Below, in pieces: positions 7,311 to 13,863 of a stretch of 64,000 nucleotides of DNA. The notes beneath the pieces are model-generated. The model searched no databases, was not told where the DNA came from, and saw nothing but the letters and a program-made list of their open reading frames with translations. The stretch spans positions 620,001-684,000 of the forward strand of contig NZ_JAKZFR010000001.1 in assembly GCF_022808935.1 (NCBI RefSeq), written 5' to 3'. A program made the position numbers and the translations under genes. How positions within the stretch are numbered: position 1 is the stretch's first letter; each line of letters starts with the position of its first letter. This stretch comes from Geothrix sp. SG200 (GTDB taxonomy: Bacteria > Acidobacteriota > Holophagae > Holophagales > Holophagaceae).

Positions 7311-9061
7311 TGGCGATCCAGCGATACGATTCCCCACAGGTAGGAAACGCCCCGCTTGAAGCTGCGCGGCTCAACCCCGGTATGGCTCCAAATCCTGGCG
7401 TTGTGGGGCAAGGGCTTCAGCACGCGGCGGAAGGGTTTGGGCAGATCATCCAGGAGGCGGGAACCATCAAGGGTGAGGGGGCCCTCACCAAGCTCCGTGA
7501 GAAGCAGCAGGAATACACCCAATGGGTGCAAACCCTGAACGGAGAAAAGGCCTTCGATCCTGAAGCCTATGGGGGTGCTCCTGGAAAGTCCCTGCACGAA
7601 ACGGCTCTTGGACGGTTCGACGCTGCTGTGACGGAGACCGGCATGGGGCTTTCAGGACACGCCCTGGAAGTCTATAGAACTGGGGCCGCCCGATTCCGAC
7701 TGGAGTTTGGTGGTCATGTGCAACAGCACGAGACCCGGGAATCGGCTGTTGTTGCCAAGGACACCTATACCGGGGTTTCGGCGGTCGAGGATCAGAACAT
7801 CACCCAAAATGGGCTCTCCCAAGATGGCCGGATCCAGTTCGACACCATTAATCAGAGCGTGGCTCGGAAGGTCCATGCAGCCCAGCAGCTCTCAGACTGG
7901 CTCGGAGAAGGCCCAGATATGCGCCAGGCTCGGCAACTCGAGGCCAAGAGTTCGGCCTACTCCATCGTCTTGGAGGGGCTCCTCCAGCGGAACAACACTC
8001 AAGGCGCCCAGGTCTTTTTCGATGCCCATAGGGACAGCCTGGACCGAAGAGTTGTCATCGTCATGGAAGGGAAGATCCAGCAGGCCGCCCTGGCGAATGA
8101 CGTTCAGACCAAGGCAGACGAGATCGAGGCCCGGGGCCTCACCCTTGATCAGCAGGACGCCATGGCCCGCGAAGCGTTCAAAGGCAATGTGGATGGCCAG
8201 AAGGCCCTTCAGTCGGAACTGGAGCACCGCTTCTCTGTGAAGAGGACGGCCCAGACTGCGGCCATCCAGGAGGTGACTGGGAAGCTGTGGGACATGCGGT
8301 TCCCGACACTCCCGAATCAGCGGTCCCGGTCCATGCCCGACATCATGCGAACGCCCGAGTGGTCAGCCCTGAATGGGACCGAGCGGAATGAGCTTCGGGT
8401 TCAGTGGGAAAGCTACTCCAAGCGGAATGAGAGCGATCCGGCTACCCGGGTTGCTAAGTTCGCAACCTTCATGGATATTTTGGATAATCCAGCGTCCTTG
8501 ATCAGTCTCTCGGATTTTCAGATCGCCTCGATGACGGGAACGCTCGGCGCGGACTACACCATGAAACTCATGGAGATGAAGCGTAAGGCTGCGGGGGATC
8601 TTGAAACCCTTAAAGCAAACACCCTGAACGACATTCCATTCCGTGACATTGCAGGTGAGTACGGACTGAAGACCAAGGGGGCATTGGCGCAAGAAGACCT
8701 GGCGAAGCTGGGTTCCTTGCGGGACCAGGCTCTGGACGCTATCAGGTACGAGCAGCAGGCGACGGGTAAGGTTCTCGGCCCTGAACGTAAGGAGGAGATC
8801 CTTCGGAAGCTGTTGGTTAGTGTTGTGACGAAGCCAGAGAATGCCTTCCAAAAGAACTTCGTGCCTGGAGATTGGAATGATCGAGCGCCACTCTTCGAGG
8901 CCGTGAGGTCTAAACCAGTTCCCCTAGCTTTCATAGACATTATGAACGCAAAGATGAAGGCCCTCGGTCGCCCAGCGCCATCCCCACTAGAACTAAGTAA
9001 GCTCTGGATTGAAGCGAGGGCAAAGGGCCTGGTCGATGAGCAAGGGAATCAAAAGCCCTAA
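7310..9061 (+). CDS. Large all-helical protein resembling a phage ejection/internal virion protein
   Basis: A 583-residue Gln/Ala/Glu/Leu-rich protein with no signal peptide, no membrane span and no obvious catalytic motif. The overall pattern is that of internal virion (ejection) proteins of podovirus-like phages: a Gly/Pro-rich N-terminus (QRYDSPQVGNAPLEAARLNP), then repeated helical blocks of about 60-70 residues with alternating A...L...G...A spacing and conserved-looking Asp/Trp turns (YTGVSAVEDQNITQNG; QVFFDAHRDSLD; GTLGADYTMKLMEM). Such proteins enter the cell with DNA or line the channel. A lytic transglycosylase domain, sometimes fused in this class, is absent. The call is pattern-based; a tape-measure-like or toxin-delivery protein is an alternative. 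Confidence 0.4.
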   Translation: MAIQRYDSPQVGNAPLEAARLNPGMAPNPGVVGQGLQHAAEGFGQIIQEAGTIKGEGALTKLREKQQEYTQWVQTLNGEKAFDPEAYGGAPGKSLHETALGRFDAAVTETGMGLSGHALEVYRTGAARFRLEFGGHVQQHETRESAVVAKDTYTGVSAVEDQNITQNGLSQDGRIQFDTINQSVARKVHAAQQLSDWLGEGPDMRQARQLEAKSSAYSIVLEGLLQRNNTQGAQVFFDAHRDSLDRRVVIVMEGKIQQAALANDVQTKADEIEARGLTLDQQDAMAREAFKGNVDGQKALQSELEHRFSVKRTAQTAAIQEVTGKLWDMRFPTLPNQRSRSMPDIMRTPEWSALNGTERNELRVQWESYSKRNESDPATRVAKFATFMDILDNPASLISLSDFQIASMTGTLGADYTMKLMEMKRKAAGDLETLKANTLNDIPFRDIAGEYGLKTKGALAQEDLAKLGSLRDQALDAIRYEQQATGKVLGPERKEEILRKLLVSVVTKPENAFQKNFVPGDWNDRAPLFEAVRSKPVPLAFIDIMNAKMKALGRPAPSPLELSKLWIEARAKGLVDEQGNQKP

Positions 9062-9165
9062 ATGTCTCGGCTGAAGGTTGGGGGGAGCCCTTGAACTGGC
9101 CCCCTCCAATTCTGTTTTGTCATGGCGTGTCCAATCGACCCCCCTACAATGAGCCTGGAGCGCGT

Positions 9166-9594
9166 ATGCCTGACCCGGAAGGCAAGTCGCAAGACAACTC
9201 AAACCCGCTGGGCCTCACCCTGGTGGAGCGCCTTGCCAAGATCCGGGAGCAGATGAGGCGGATCGCCGGAACCAATAGCGGGGACACCGGAAGCTCTGCG
9301 AATGTGCGGACGATCCCGGATTGGATATGGGGCCCCTTTGAGCCGATACCCGATCCGGGACCGACTGAAGCCCGATTTCTCCAGGCTCATCCTGATTGGG
9401 CCGTGTCGCACCCATGGCGGCTCCTTTCGGCTAGAGACGGTGATATCCGACATCGACAACTCATAGAGGCTGCTGCAGCCCAGGATCACTGGGAATTCAT
9501 GAGGGCGATGGAGAGAGTGGAAGAGTCAATCTTCAGGGAAGTGATTGACATCGAGGTGGCGCGGGTGGGTGCCACGGGTGGCCCCACTATCTAG
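9166..9594 (+). CDS. Hypothetical element protein, 142 aa
   Basis: Start at ATG 9166 is chosen because TGGAG lies 5 nt upstream; the frame could also open at TTG 9091. The product has a hydrophilic N-terminus, a Pro-rich middle (WIWGPFEPIPDPGPTEARFL) and a helical acidic C-terminus (FMRAMERVEESIFREVIDIE). No membrane segment or metal site. It follows the putative ejection protein by about 100 bp and may be a partner, but no family is recognised. Confidence 0.5.
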   Translation: MPDPEGKSQDNSNPLGLTLVERLAKIREQMRRIAGTNSGDTGSSANVRTIPDWIWGPFEPIPDPGPTEARFLQAHPDWAVSHPWRLLSARDGDIRHRQLIEAAAAQDHWEFMRAMERVEESIFREVIDIEVARVGATGGPTI

Positions 9595-9609
9595 CCTGGA
9601 AGGGGTTAT

Positions 9610-9870
9610 ATGGATCAGGAACCTATGTATTGGCCGACCATCTCTTTGGATGAGGACGCCCGTCTTGAAGGTGTAGCAATTGATGAGCGAGTACGGGCCG
9701 AGAGAGAATCGCGGCTGGTATCCGCTGAACCGCCCCCAAACGAGAGTTCGAAGACTTCTCGGGTTCCCGCCTTGCTCAAGAACAAGACTTGGGAACAGAT
9801 CGGGGCGGAGATGGAAGCGCAGGCGGAACTGGATCGGCAACGCCCGATCCATCCGGCCAACCTGGAATAG
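9610..9870 (+). CDS. Small acidic hypothetical protein, 86 aa
   Basis: ATG start 7 nt after GGAAGGGG. The product is hydrophilic, Glu/Arg-rich and probably largely helical or disordered, with a predicted C-terminal helix (TWEQIGAEMEAQAELDRQRP). It is in the same-strand train, 15 bp after the previous stop. No known family. Confidence 0.45.
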   Translation: MDQEPMYWPTISLDEDARLEGVAIDERVRAERESRLVSAEPPPNESSKTSRVPALLKNKTWEQIGAEMEAQAELDRQRPIHPANLE

Positions 9871-10008
9871 GCTACCTCCAACCCGGCGACGGTTCCCGCC
9901 TTGCCCGCATGTCGGCCGAACATCTCTAACGGTTGCTAGCCGCTTGATCCAGGGATTTACGCTGGAATTCGTTGGACACCGCCAAAGCCCTAAACACAAG
10001 GAGGCCGC

Positions 10009-10245
10009 ATGATGAAGAAGGCCCTCATCTTCCTCAAGGCGAATTGGGGATCAGTCCTGCTCTCGATTTGGTGCATCTGGGCGATGGTCAAGCTTCACCG
10101 AATCGAGTCCAATCTAGTTACCACCTCTGATCTTCAGGACATCGAATTGACCGTCCACCAAACCTCGACCGAATTGCAGGAATTCCGAGAGGAAATGGCT
10201 AGGGAGAGAAGGAACCAAGAAATTGCAAAATTGTTCCGGCATTAA
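10009..10245 (+). CDS. Small single-span membrane protein with coiled-coil tail
   Basis: A 78-residue protein beginning MMKKALIFLKANWG, followed by one hydrophobic span (SVLLSIWCIWAMVKL, about residues 15-30) and a soluble helical tail rich in Glu/Arg/Gln (TSTELQEFREEMARERRNQE), likely a coiled coil. A strong AAGGAGG precedes a double ATG, so the start may be 10009 or 10012. Its size and topology resemble phage Rz-like spanins or pinholins, but it has no lysozyme neighbour, so a lysis role is only a possibility. Confidence 0.55.
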   Translation: MMKKALIFLKANWGSVLLSIWCIWAMVKLHRIESNLVTTSDLQDIELTVHQTSTELQEFREEMARERRNQEIAKLFRH

Positions 10246-10262
10246 GAGGAGGCGGGGACAGC

Positions 10263-10556
10263 ATGAGCTCAGGTAGGCCTGGCAAGCGACTGGGAACCCC
10301 ATCACCCAACAAGAAATTCTGGGTGTTGAGGGTCAAGGCTGGATTGGTCCGGCTTGAGGGGTTCGGGATCCAGCAATTCGAGAGTGGCCCAACCCCCTTC
10401 CTTGACGAGAAGGGGGCCCTGAACGCCACAAGGCACATTTGGGTGGGGGAGTCCTTCTACGCTGAGATCATCGCGGTGACCCGTGGTTGGCTGGAGTCTG
10501 TTGCTAGGGGGGAGCACCCTGAAGTGAAAGTAGATGTCTACGTTGCTAGACGCTGA
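10263..10556 (+). CDS. Hypothetical element protein, 97 aa
   Basis: ATG start 8 nt after a GAGGAGGCGGGG purine run. The product is basic at the N-terminus and then shows alternating hydrophobic residues suggesting beta strands (KFWVLRVKAGLVRLEGFGIQ; VKVDVYVARR). No membrane segment or cysteine motif is visible. It lies between the single-span membrane protein and the SRAP gene on the same strand. Unknown function. Confidence 0.45.
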   Translation: MSSGRPGKRLGTPSPNKKFWVLRVKAGLVRLEGFGIQQFESGPTPFLDEKGALNATRHIWVGESFYAEIIAVTRGWLESVARGEHPEVKVDVYVARR

Positions 10557-10580
10557 CCCAAGTTGGCTTACCCTTGCGGT

Positions 10581-11255
10581 ATGTGCGGCCGCTACACCTT
10601 CACCTTCAGCGCCAAGAGCCTAGCTGAAGCCTTCGGCATGGTGCCCCCAGGGTTCACCATCAAGCGGGGTTACAACATCGCCCCCGGCCAATACATTGTC
10701 ATCGTCCGGCCAGAACGGGACCAACGGGTGGCTGACGTGGCGTATTGGGGCCTAATCCCGGCATGGGTGGAAGATCCGAAGGAATCTAGAAAACCCTTCA
10801 ACGCTCGGGCCGAGACCCTGACAGAGCTTCCAACCTTCCGCAATGCCTTCAAGAGAAAGCGGGTGATCATCCCCGCTTCCGGCTTCTATGAGTGGAAGGA
10901 GGAAGAAGCGGGTAAGCAGCCCTTCTACATCTACCCCAAAGAGGGCGGATTCTTCGCATTCGCTGGACTGATGGAGGACTGGACGGGCCCTAACGGTGAA
11001 GTGATGATCAGTGCCTGCATCATCACCACGGAGCCGAACGAGTTGTTGGCTGAGATCCACAATAAGAAACCCCGGATGCCCGTCATCCTTCCCCGCGAGG
11101 CTTGGTCCCTGTGGTTGGACCCCGCCGCGCAAACACGGGAGGTCAAACCCCTTCTGGTGCCATATCCCACGGAACTGATGGCCGCCTATCCTGTGAGTCC
11201 GGCGGTGGGTAATGTCCAGAACGATGGGCCGGAATTGATACTGCAGCGCGTTTGA
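10581..11255 (+). CDS. SRAP-domain protein (YedK/HMCES family)
   Basis: A 224-residue protein that should crosslink to abasic sites in single-stranded DNA and shield them. The catalytic Cys must follow the initiator Met, so the start is the ATG at 10581 (MCGRYTF); the in-frame TTG at 10563 is rejected. Conserved parts are visible in order: MCGRY, NIAPGQ, WGLIPAW, NARAET, FYEWK, CIITT, and EIHNKKPRMPVIL, whose His is the usual active-site residue in a loop variant with extra residues before RMPV. Mobile elements and phages often carry SRAP genes beside replication functions. The gene is followed by a clear terminator-like hairpin. Confidence 0.93.
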   Translation: MCGRYTFTFSAKSLAEAFGMVPPGFTIKRGYNIAPGQYIVIVRPERDQRVADVAYWGLIPAWVEDPKESRKPFNARAETLTELPTFRNAFKRKRVIIPASGFYEWKEEEAGKQPFYIYPKEGGFFAFAGLMEDWTGPNGEVMISACIITTEPNELLAEIHNKKPRMPVILPREAWSLWLDPAAQTREVKPLLVPYPTELMAAYPVSPAVGNVQNDGPELILQRV

Positions 11256-11283
11256 GTGCCGACTCAATGACTGCAGTAAGCAG

Positions 11284-11309
11284 GAGAGGCCACCTTTCGG
11301 TGGCCTCTC
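11284..11309 (+). terminator. Hairpin after the SRAP gene
   Basis: A perfect 11-bp stem (GAGAGGCCACC / GGTGGCCTCTC) around a TTTC loop, 28 bp after the SRAP stop codon. There is no T-run on the forward side. It probably ends the long forward transcript of the element or protects its 3' end. Confidence 0.65.
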
Positions 11310-11392
11310 GAAGGACTACTCGGATAACTTGGAGGACATACCTTGCGGCCTAGGACCTTCCAAGCGTGCAAATCAAGCATAGGACGGTGGGA

Positions 11393-12040
11393 ATGAAAGG
11401 CAAGAGACAATTAATCACCACCCTCTCATTCCCTCGCTTCGAGAGATACTATGCCGCATGCTCAAATGACGCAGATCTAGCTTTTAAGCTATACCGTAAG
11501 AATCAGATTATATCTGAGCGTATGTTTGTCCCAATTCAGAATCTCGAGGTAGCGCTAAGGAATGCCCTCCACAGTTCGATAGCTCCTGTTTGGGGAGAGA
11601 ATTGGTTTGACCACCCCAAAATTGGGCTGACCTCTTGGCAACTAGGCAAGGTCTCATCTGCAAAGGATGACCTATTAAGACAGTCGAAATCGATTGAACC
11701 CAATCGTTTAATTGCAGAATTAACCTTTTCCTTCTGGACATCAATGTTTTCGGGGCACTTGGAACACGCCCTTTGGCATAAGGGTCTGCTCAACGTGGTC
11801 TTTCCATTTGCCGTGACCCCAATACAGAGGCGTGAGGTCCTTCAAGATCTCGAGGCAGTCAGGAATTTTAGGAATCGCGTTTTCCATCACGAACCCGTAT
11901 TTCGTGCCGCTGCAGTTACTGATATTCACGATAAAATATTGAAATATATTGAATGGATAAATCCGGAATATAGACAGTGGCACAACAAGCATGATGGGTT
12001 TTTAGCGATAAAAGGGAAGTTAGGACCAGTTTATCCTTGA
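11393..12040 (+). CDS. Abi_2-family (AbiD/AbiF-like) HEPN abortive-infection protein
   Basis: A 215-residue protein matching the Abi_2 layout. There is an N-terminal helical segment with QIISERMFVPIQNLEVALRN, a middle with FSFWTSMFSG, and a C-terminal RNRVFHHEPVF. The R-x4-H within RNRVFH (residues 160-165 from this start) is the HEPN ribonuclease motif, so the likely action is RNA cleavage that kills or stalls infected cells. The frame opens at GTG 11366; ATG 11393 is preferred because of the GGTGGGA just before it. The gene is clearly AT-richer than both the element core and the chromosome, suggesting separate acquisition, and it lies after a terminator, so it probably has its own promoter. 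Confidence 0.85.
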   Translation: MKGKRQLITTLSFPRFERYYAACSNDADLAFKLYRKNQIISERMFVPIQNLEVALRNALHSSIAPVWGENWFDHPKIGLTSWQLGKVSSAKDDLLRQSKSIEPNRLIAELTFSFWTSMFSGHLEHALWHKGLLNVVFPFAVTPIQRREVLQDLEAVRNFRNRVFHHEPVFRAAAVTDIHDKILKYIEWINPEYRQWHNKHDGFLAIKGKLGPVYP

Positions 12041-12159
12041 GGATGATGCACATGCCAGCGGCCGAACGTCAGGTCTAAATTGGCCAGGTCTTCCATCTGT
12101 TCTAAACAGGCACATTGTAACCAGCGGGTCCGACCCATACGGGCGCTTGAGGAGGTGGA

Positions 12160-12501
12160 ATGAGAATCATCCCTGCAATTCTAGCCATGGCGTTTGCCGC
12201 TTCACCCGCATGGCCCCAAGCAAAGAAGCAACCAACCCCACAGCCATTGCCCGCCTTCCCGGCACCAATACCCCCACCTCCAATCGGACGGTATGTAGCG
12301 ATTCAACCTCCAGCTGGAACATCCAACAGCGCATACACAAACTTCCTCTGGGTATTGGATACCTCAACTGGAGTGATTAACGCTTACCGGGTTGCTAGCT
12401 ACGACGAGAATGGGAAACACGCCGGGTTCCTTGTAGAGAAGTTGGAATCAACCGGCGAGTACTACTACCGATTGTTGAACACGCCGCCACAGCCTAAGTA
12501 G
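12160..12501 (+). CDS. Small secreted protein, 113 aa
   Basis: The product begins MRIIPAILAMAFAASPAWPQ, a typical Sec signal peptide likely cleaved near residue 20. A Pro-rich linker (about residues 25-42) and a small hydrophilic domain with many Tyr/Asn/Ser follow. GAGGAGG precedes the ATG at good spacing, which makes translation likely. There is no cysteine for lipid attachment. It lies between the Abi gene and the right end of the element. I recognise no family; an envelope or exported cargo role is inferred from the signal peptide only. Confidence 0.6.
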   Translation: MRIIPAILAMAFAASPAWPQAKKQPTPQPLPAFPAPIPPPPIGRYVAIQPPAGTSNSAYTNFLWVLDTSTGVINAYRVASYDENGKHAGFLVEKLESTGEYYYRLLNTPPQPK

Positions 12502-12553
12502 CCGAGCTAAATATGTTCCTTGGCGGGGTCGAGGACCCTTCAAAGAACGCTAA

Positions 12554-12688
12554 CCTCTGGGCGGATTCCAGCCACCATCCTCCCCCCCAGATTTGATCAA
12601 GTGGCAAACCCTCTCCGACTTCTTCGACCAGAAGAGCGGCGAGGGAATGAGTTACCGCATCATCCAGGCATGGCTGGCCCCGAACTAA
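12554..12688 (+). pseudogene. Possible 3' remnant of an unknown gene
   Basis: An open stretch without a plausible start ends with a protein-like C-terminus: SDFFDQKSGEGMSYRIIQAW, then a few residues to TAA at 12686-12688. A stop in frame at 12551 and a proline-rich low-complexity start mean it cannot be a full gene. It may be the tail of a gene disrupted by the element's past rearrangements. Weak evidence. Confidence 0.25.
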
Positions 12689-12701
12689 TCCTGCCTGTCT
12701 C

Positions 12702-13034
12702 CTAGTCGAAGAGGCTCGGCTGAACTGCCACGATCCACGGGGCCGGCGCCTTCCACCCTGGAAGTTCCAGCACCAGGGCCTCGTCCTCCCAGCGGGGAAC
12801 CCAGCCGAATTCGGCGACGAGGTGTTCCACCAGCCACGGCGGCGTCTCCTCCGGCCCTACCGCACGGCAGCATCGCTGCAAGGTGAGGTAAAGGTTCGCC
12901 GCTTCCACCCAGCGTCTCGCCTCCATCCGGACGGTCCCGTGAGCCTCGAGGCCGGCCTTGGCCTCGTCCATCAGTCGGACCAGTTCAGATCGATGCCCGC
13001 CCTTTGGCGGCTTCCTCTGCCTGCGCGTGAACAT
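12702..13034 (-). CDS. Hypothetical protein, 110 aa
   Basis: Reverse-strand gene with GGAGG seven bases before its ATG. The product is basic at the N-terminus (FTRRQRKPPKGGHRSELVRL), has a helical middle (RRWVEAANLYLTLQRCCRAV) and ends in a short aromatic segment (PWIVAVQPSLFD). Its third-position G/C bias is closer to the chromosome than to the rest of the element. It lies about 190 bp from the tRNA 3' end and is the only reverse-strand gene of the element. Function unknown. Confidence 0.6.
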   Translation of the reverse strand: MFTRRQRKPPKGGHRSELVRLMDEAKAGLEAHGTVRMEARRWVEAANLYLTLQRCCRAVGPEETPPWLVEHLVAEFGWVPRWEDEALVLELPGWKAPAPWIVAVQPSLFD

Positions 13035-13141
13035 GCCCCCACCTCCGCTGCGGCGGGCATGGAAGGGGACCCCAGCGTACCACCCAGGGACCCCCCTCCA
13101 GGAGGGGGTGAAGGGTCGGGCTAATCCACTCCACCAACGGC

Positions 13142-13180
13142 ACCTAAATGTATGGGGCCATGTATGGGGTGAATTTAGGT
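13142..13180. repeat. Paired short direct repeats inside an inverted repeat near the tRNA 3' end
   Basis: Two direct copies of TGTATGGGG (13149-13157 and 13161-13169, period 12) are enclosed by an inverted repeat ACCTAAAT (13142-13149) / ATTTAGGT (13173-13180). Paired TGGGG-type direct repeats beside a tRNA end are the usual look of integrase or excisionase arm-binding sites. That role is inference. Confidence 0.5.
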
Positions 13181-13188
13181 CAATAAAT

Positions 13189-13212
13189 AAACCCCTGATT
13201 TCTCAGGGGTTT
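13189..13212 (-). terminator. Hairpin downstream of tRNA-Ser
   Basis: Perfect 10-bp stem AAACCCCTGA / TCAGGGGTTT with a 4-base loop, starting 11 bp beyond the tRNA CCA end. On the reverse strand it is followed by ATTTATTG, so it can act as the tRNA terminator. On the forward strand it could insulate the element from the chromosome. Confidence 0.65.
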
Positions 13213-13223
13213 GGGTATGTTTC

Positions 13224-13313
13224 TGGCGGAGAGAGAGGGATTCGAACCCCCGTTGAGGTCACCCCCAAACCTGATTTCGAGTCAGGCGCCTTCAACCGCT
13301 CGGCCATCTCTCC
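13224..13313 (-). tRNA. tRNA-Ser (anticodon CGA)
   Basis: Read on the reverse strand this 90-nt stretch folds as a class II tRNA. The acceptor stem GGAGAGA pairs with TCTCTCC, the D-arm is typical (TGGCCGAGCGGTTGAAGG), and the anticodon stem-loop is CCTGACTCGAAATCAGG, giving anticodon CGA (Ser UCG codons). A long variable arm follows, then GGGGGTTCGAATCCC as the T-arm and an encoded GCCA end. The gene is intact. Its 3' end points toward the mobile element, as expected for a P4-type integrase attachment site. Confidence 0.95.
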
Positions 13314-13319
13314 GGATCG

Positions 13320-13338
13320 CCCAGTTTAGCAAACTGGG
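13320..13338. terminator. Hairpin between tRNA-Ser and doxX
   Basis: CCCAGTTT / AAACTGGG, 8 bp with an AGC loop, 6 bp upstream of the tRNA 5' end and about 80 bp after the doxX stop codon (reverse strand). No T-run. It may end the doxX transcript before the tRNA. Confidence 0.4.
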
Positions 13339-13416
13339 GCTGAGATTCCAGTCTGGGGATGCCTGGAGCGGCTGCACGTGCGTGGCGTCGGGGTTTGTGA
13401 TCCCGATGCGGAAGGG

Positions 13417-13833
13417 TCAGGCGAGATCGGGGTTGTACCCAGGGATCCTGTGGCCCGCGGTCGCTTCACGCACCTCCGTGAGCTGGGCCAGCGTGTAGGC
13501 CGCGAGGGCGAGCAGGAGGTCGCGGACGGCCACGTCGAGGTAGGCGCCCATGGTGAGCAGGTTCAGGGCGATGCCCACGAGCCAGATGCCGGCGACGTAG
13601 GCGCCCAGGCGGGTCCAGCGGGTGAGGATGGCGAGGCCGACGGCCATCTCCACCAGCCCAATGGCGCGCATGAAGGCGGCCGGGGAGACGGGGATCACGC
13701 GCAGCGCCAGGGGATTCAGGTACAGCTCCCACTTGGCGAGGAGGTTGAAGTACTTGTCCAGTCCGGCCAGGAAGGGCGCGGCGCCGAGGCCGATGCGCAG
13801 GGCCCACCAGCTTGTGTTCAGCTTGTCGTTCAT
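13417..13833 (-). CDS. DoxX-family membrane protein
   Basis: A 138-residue integral membrane protein with about four hydrophobic spans and the DoxX-like N-terminal pattern WWALRIGLGAAPFLAGLDKY, followed by GLVEMAVGLAILTRW. Proteins of this family are small quinone- or redox-linked membrane subunits of uncertain function. It lies 30 bp downstream of the di-haem cytochrome gene on the same strand, so the two form an operon and may share an electron-transfer role. Strong third-position G/C bias marks the return to normal chromosome. Confidence 0.85.
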   Translation of the reverse strand: MNDKLNTSWWALRIGLGAAPFLAGLDKYFNLLAKWELYLNPLALRVIPVSPAAFMRAIGLVEMAVGLAILTRWTRLGAYVAGIWLVGIALNLLTMGAYLDVAVRDLLLALAAYTLAQLTEVREATAGHRIPGYNPDLA

Positions 13834-13863
13834 GGTCTGGTTCCTTTCTTCAAGAGGGGAGAC

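Noticed and set aside
10563-10580. Upstream TTG start for the SRAP protein
   Set aside because: SRAP activity needs Cys directly after the initiator Met, which is given only by the ATG at 10581.
12520-12705. Forward 61-codon ORF
   Set aside because: Arg/Pro-rich shadow composition; a different phase over the same bases gives the more protein-like fragment that was reported instead.
13149-13169. Possible CRISPR-like repeats near the tRNA
   Set aside because: Only two 9-bp units 12 bp apart; no spacers or cas genes in the window.
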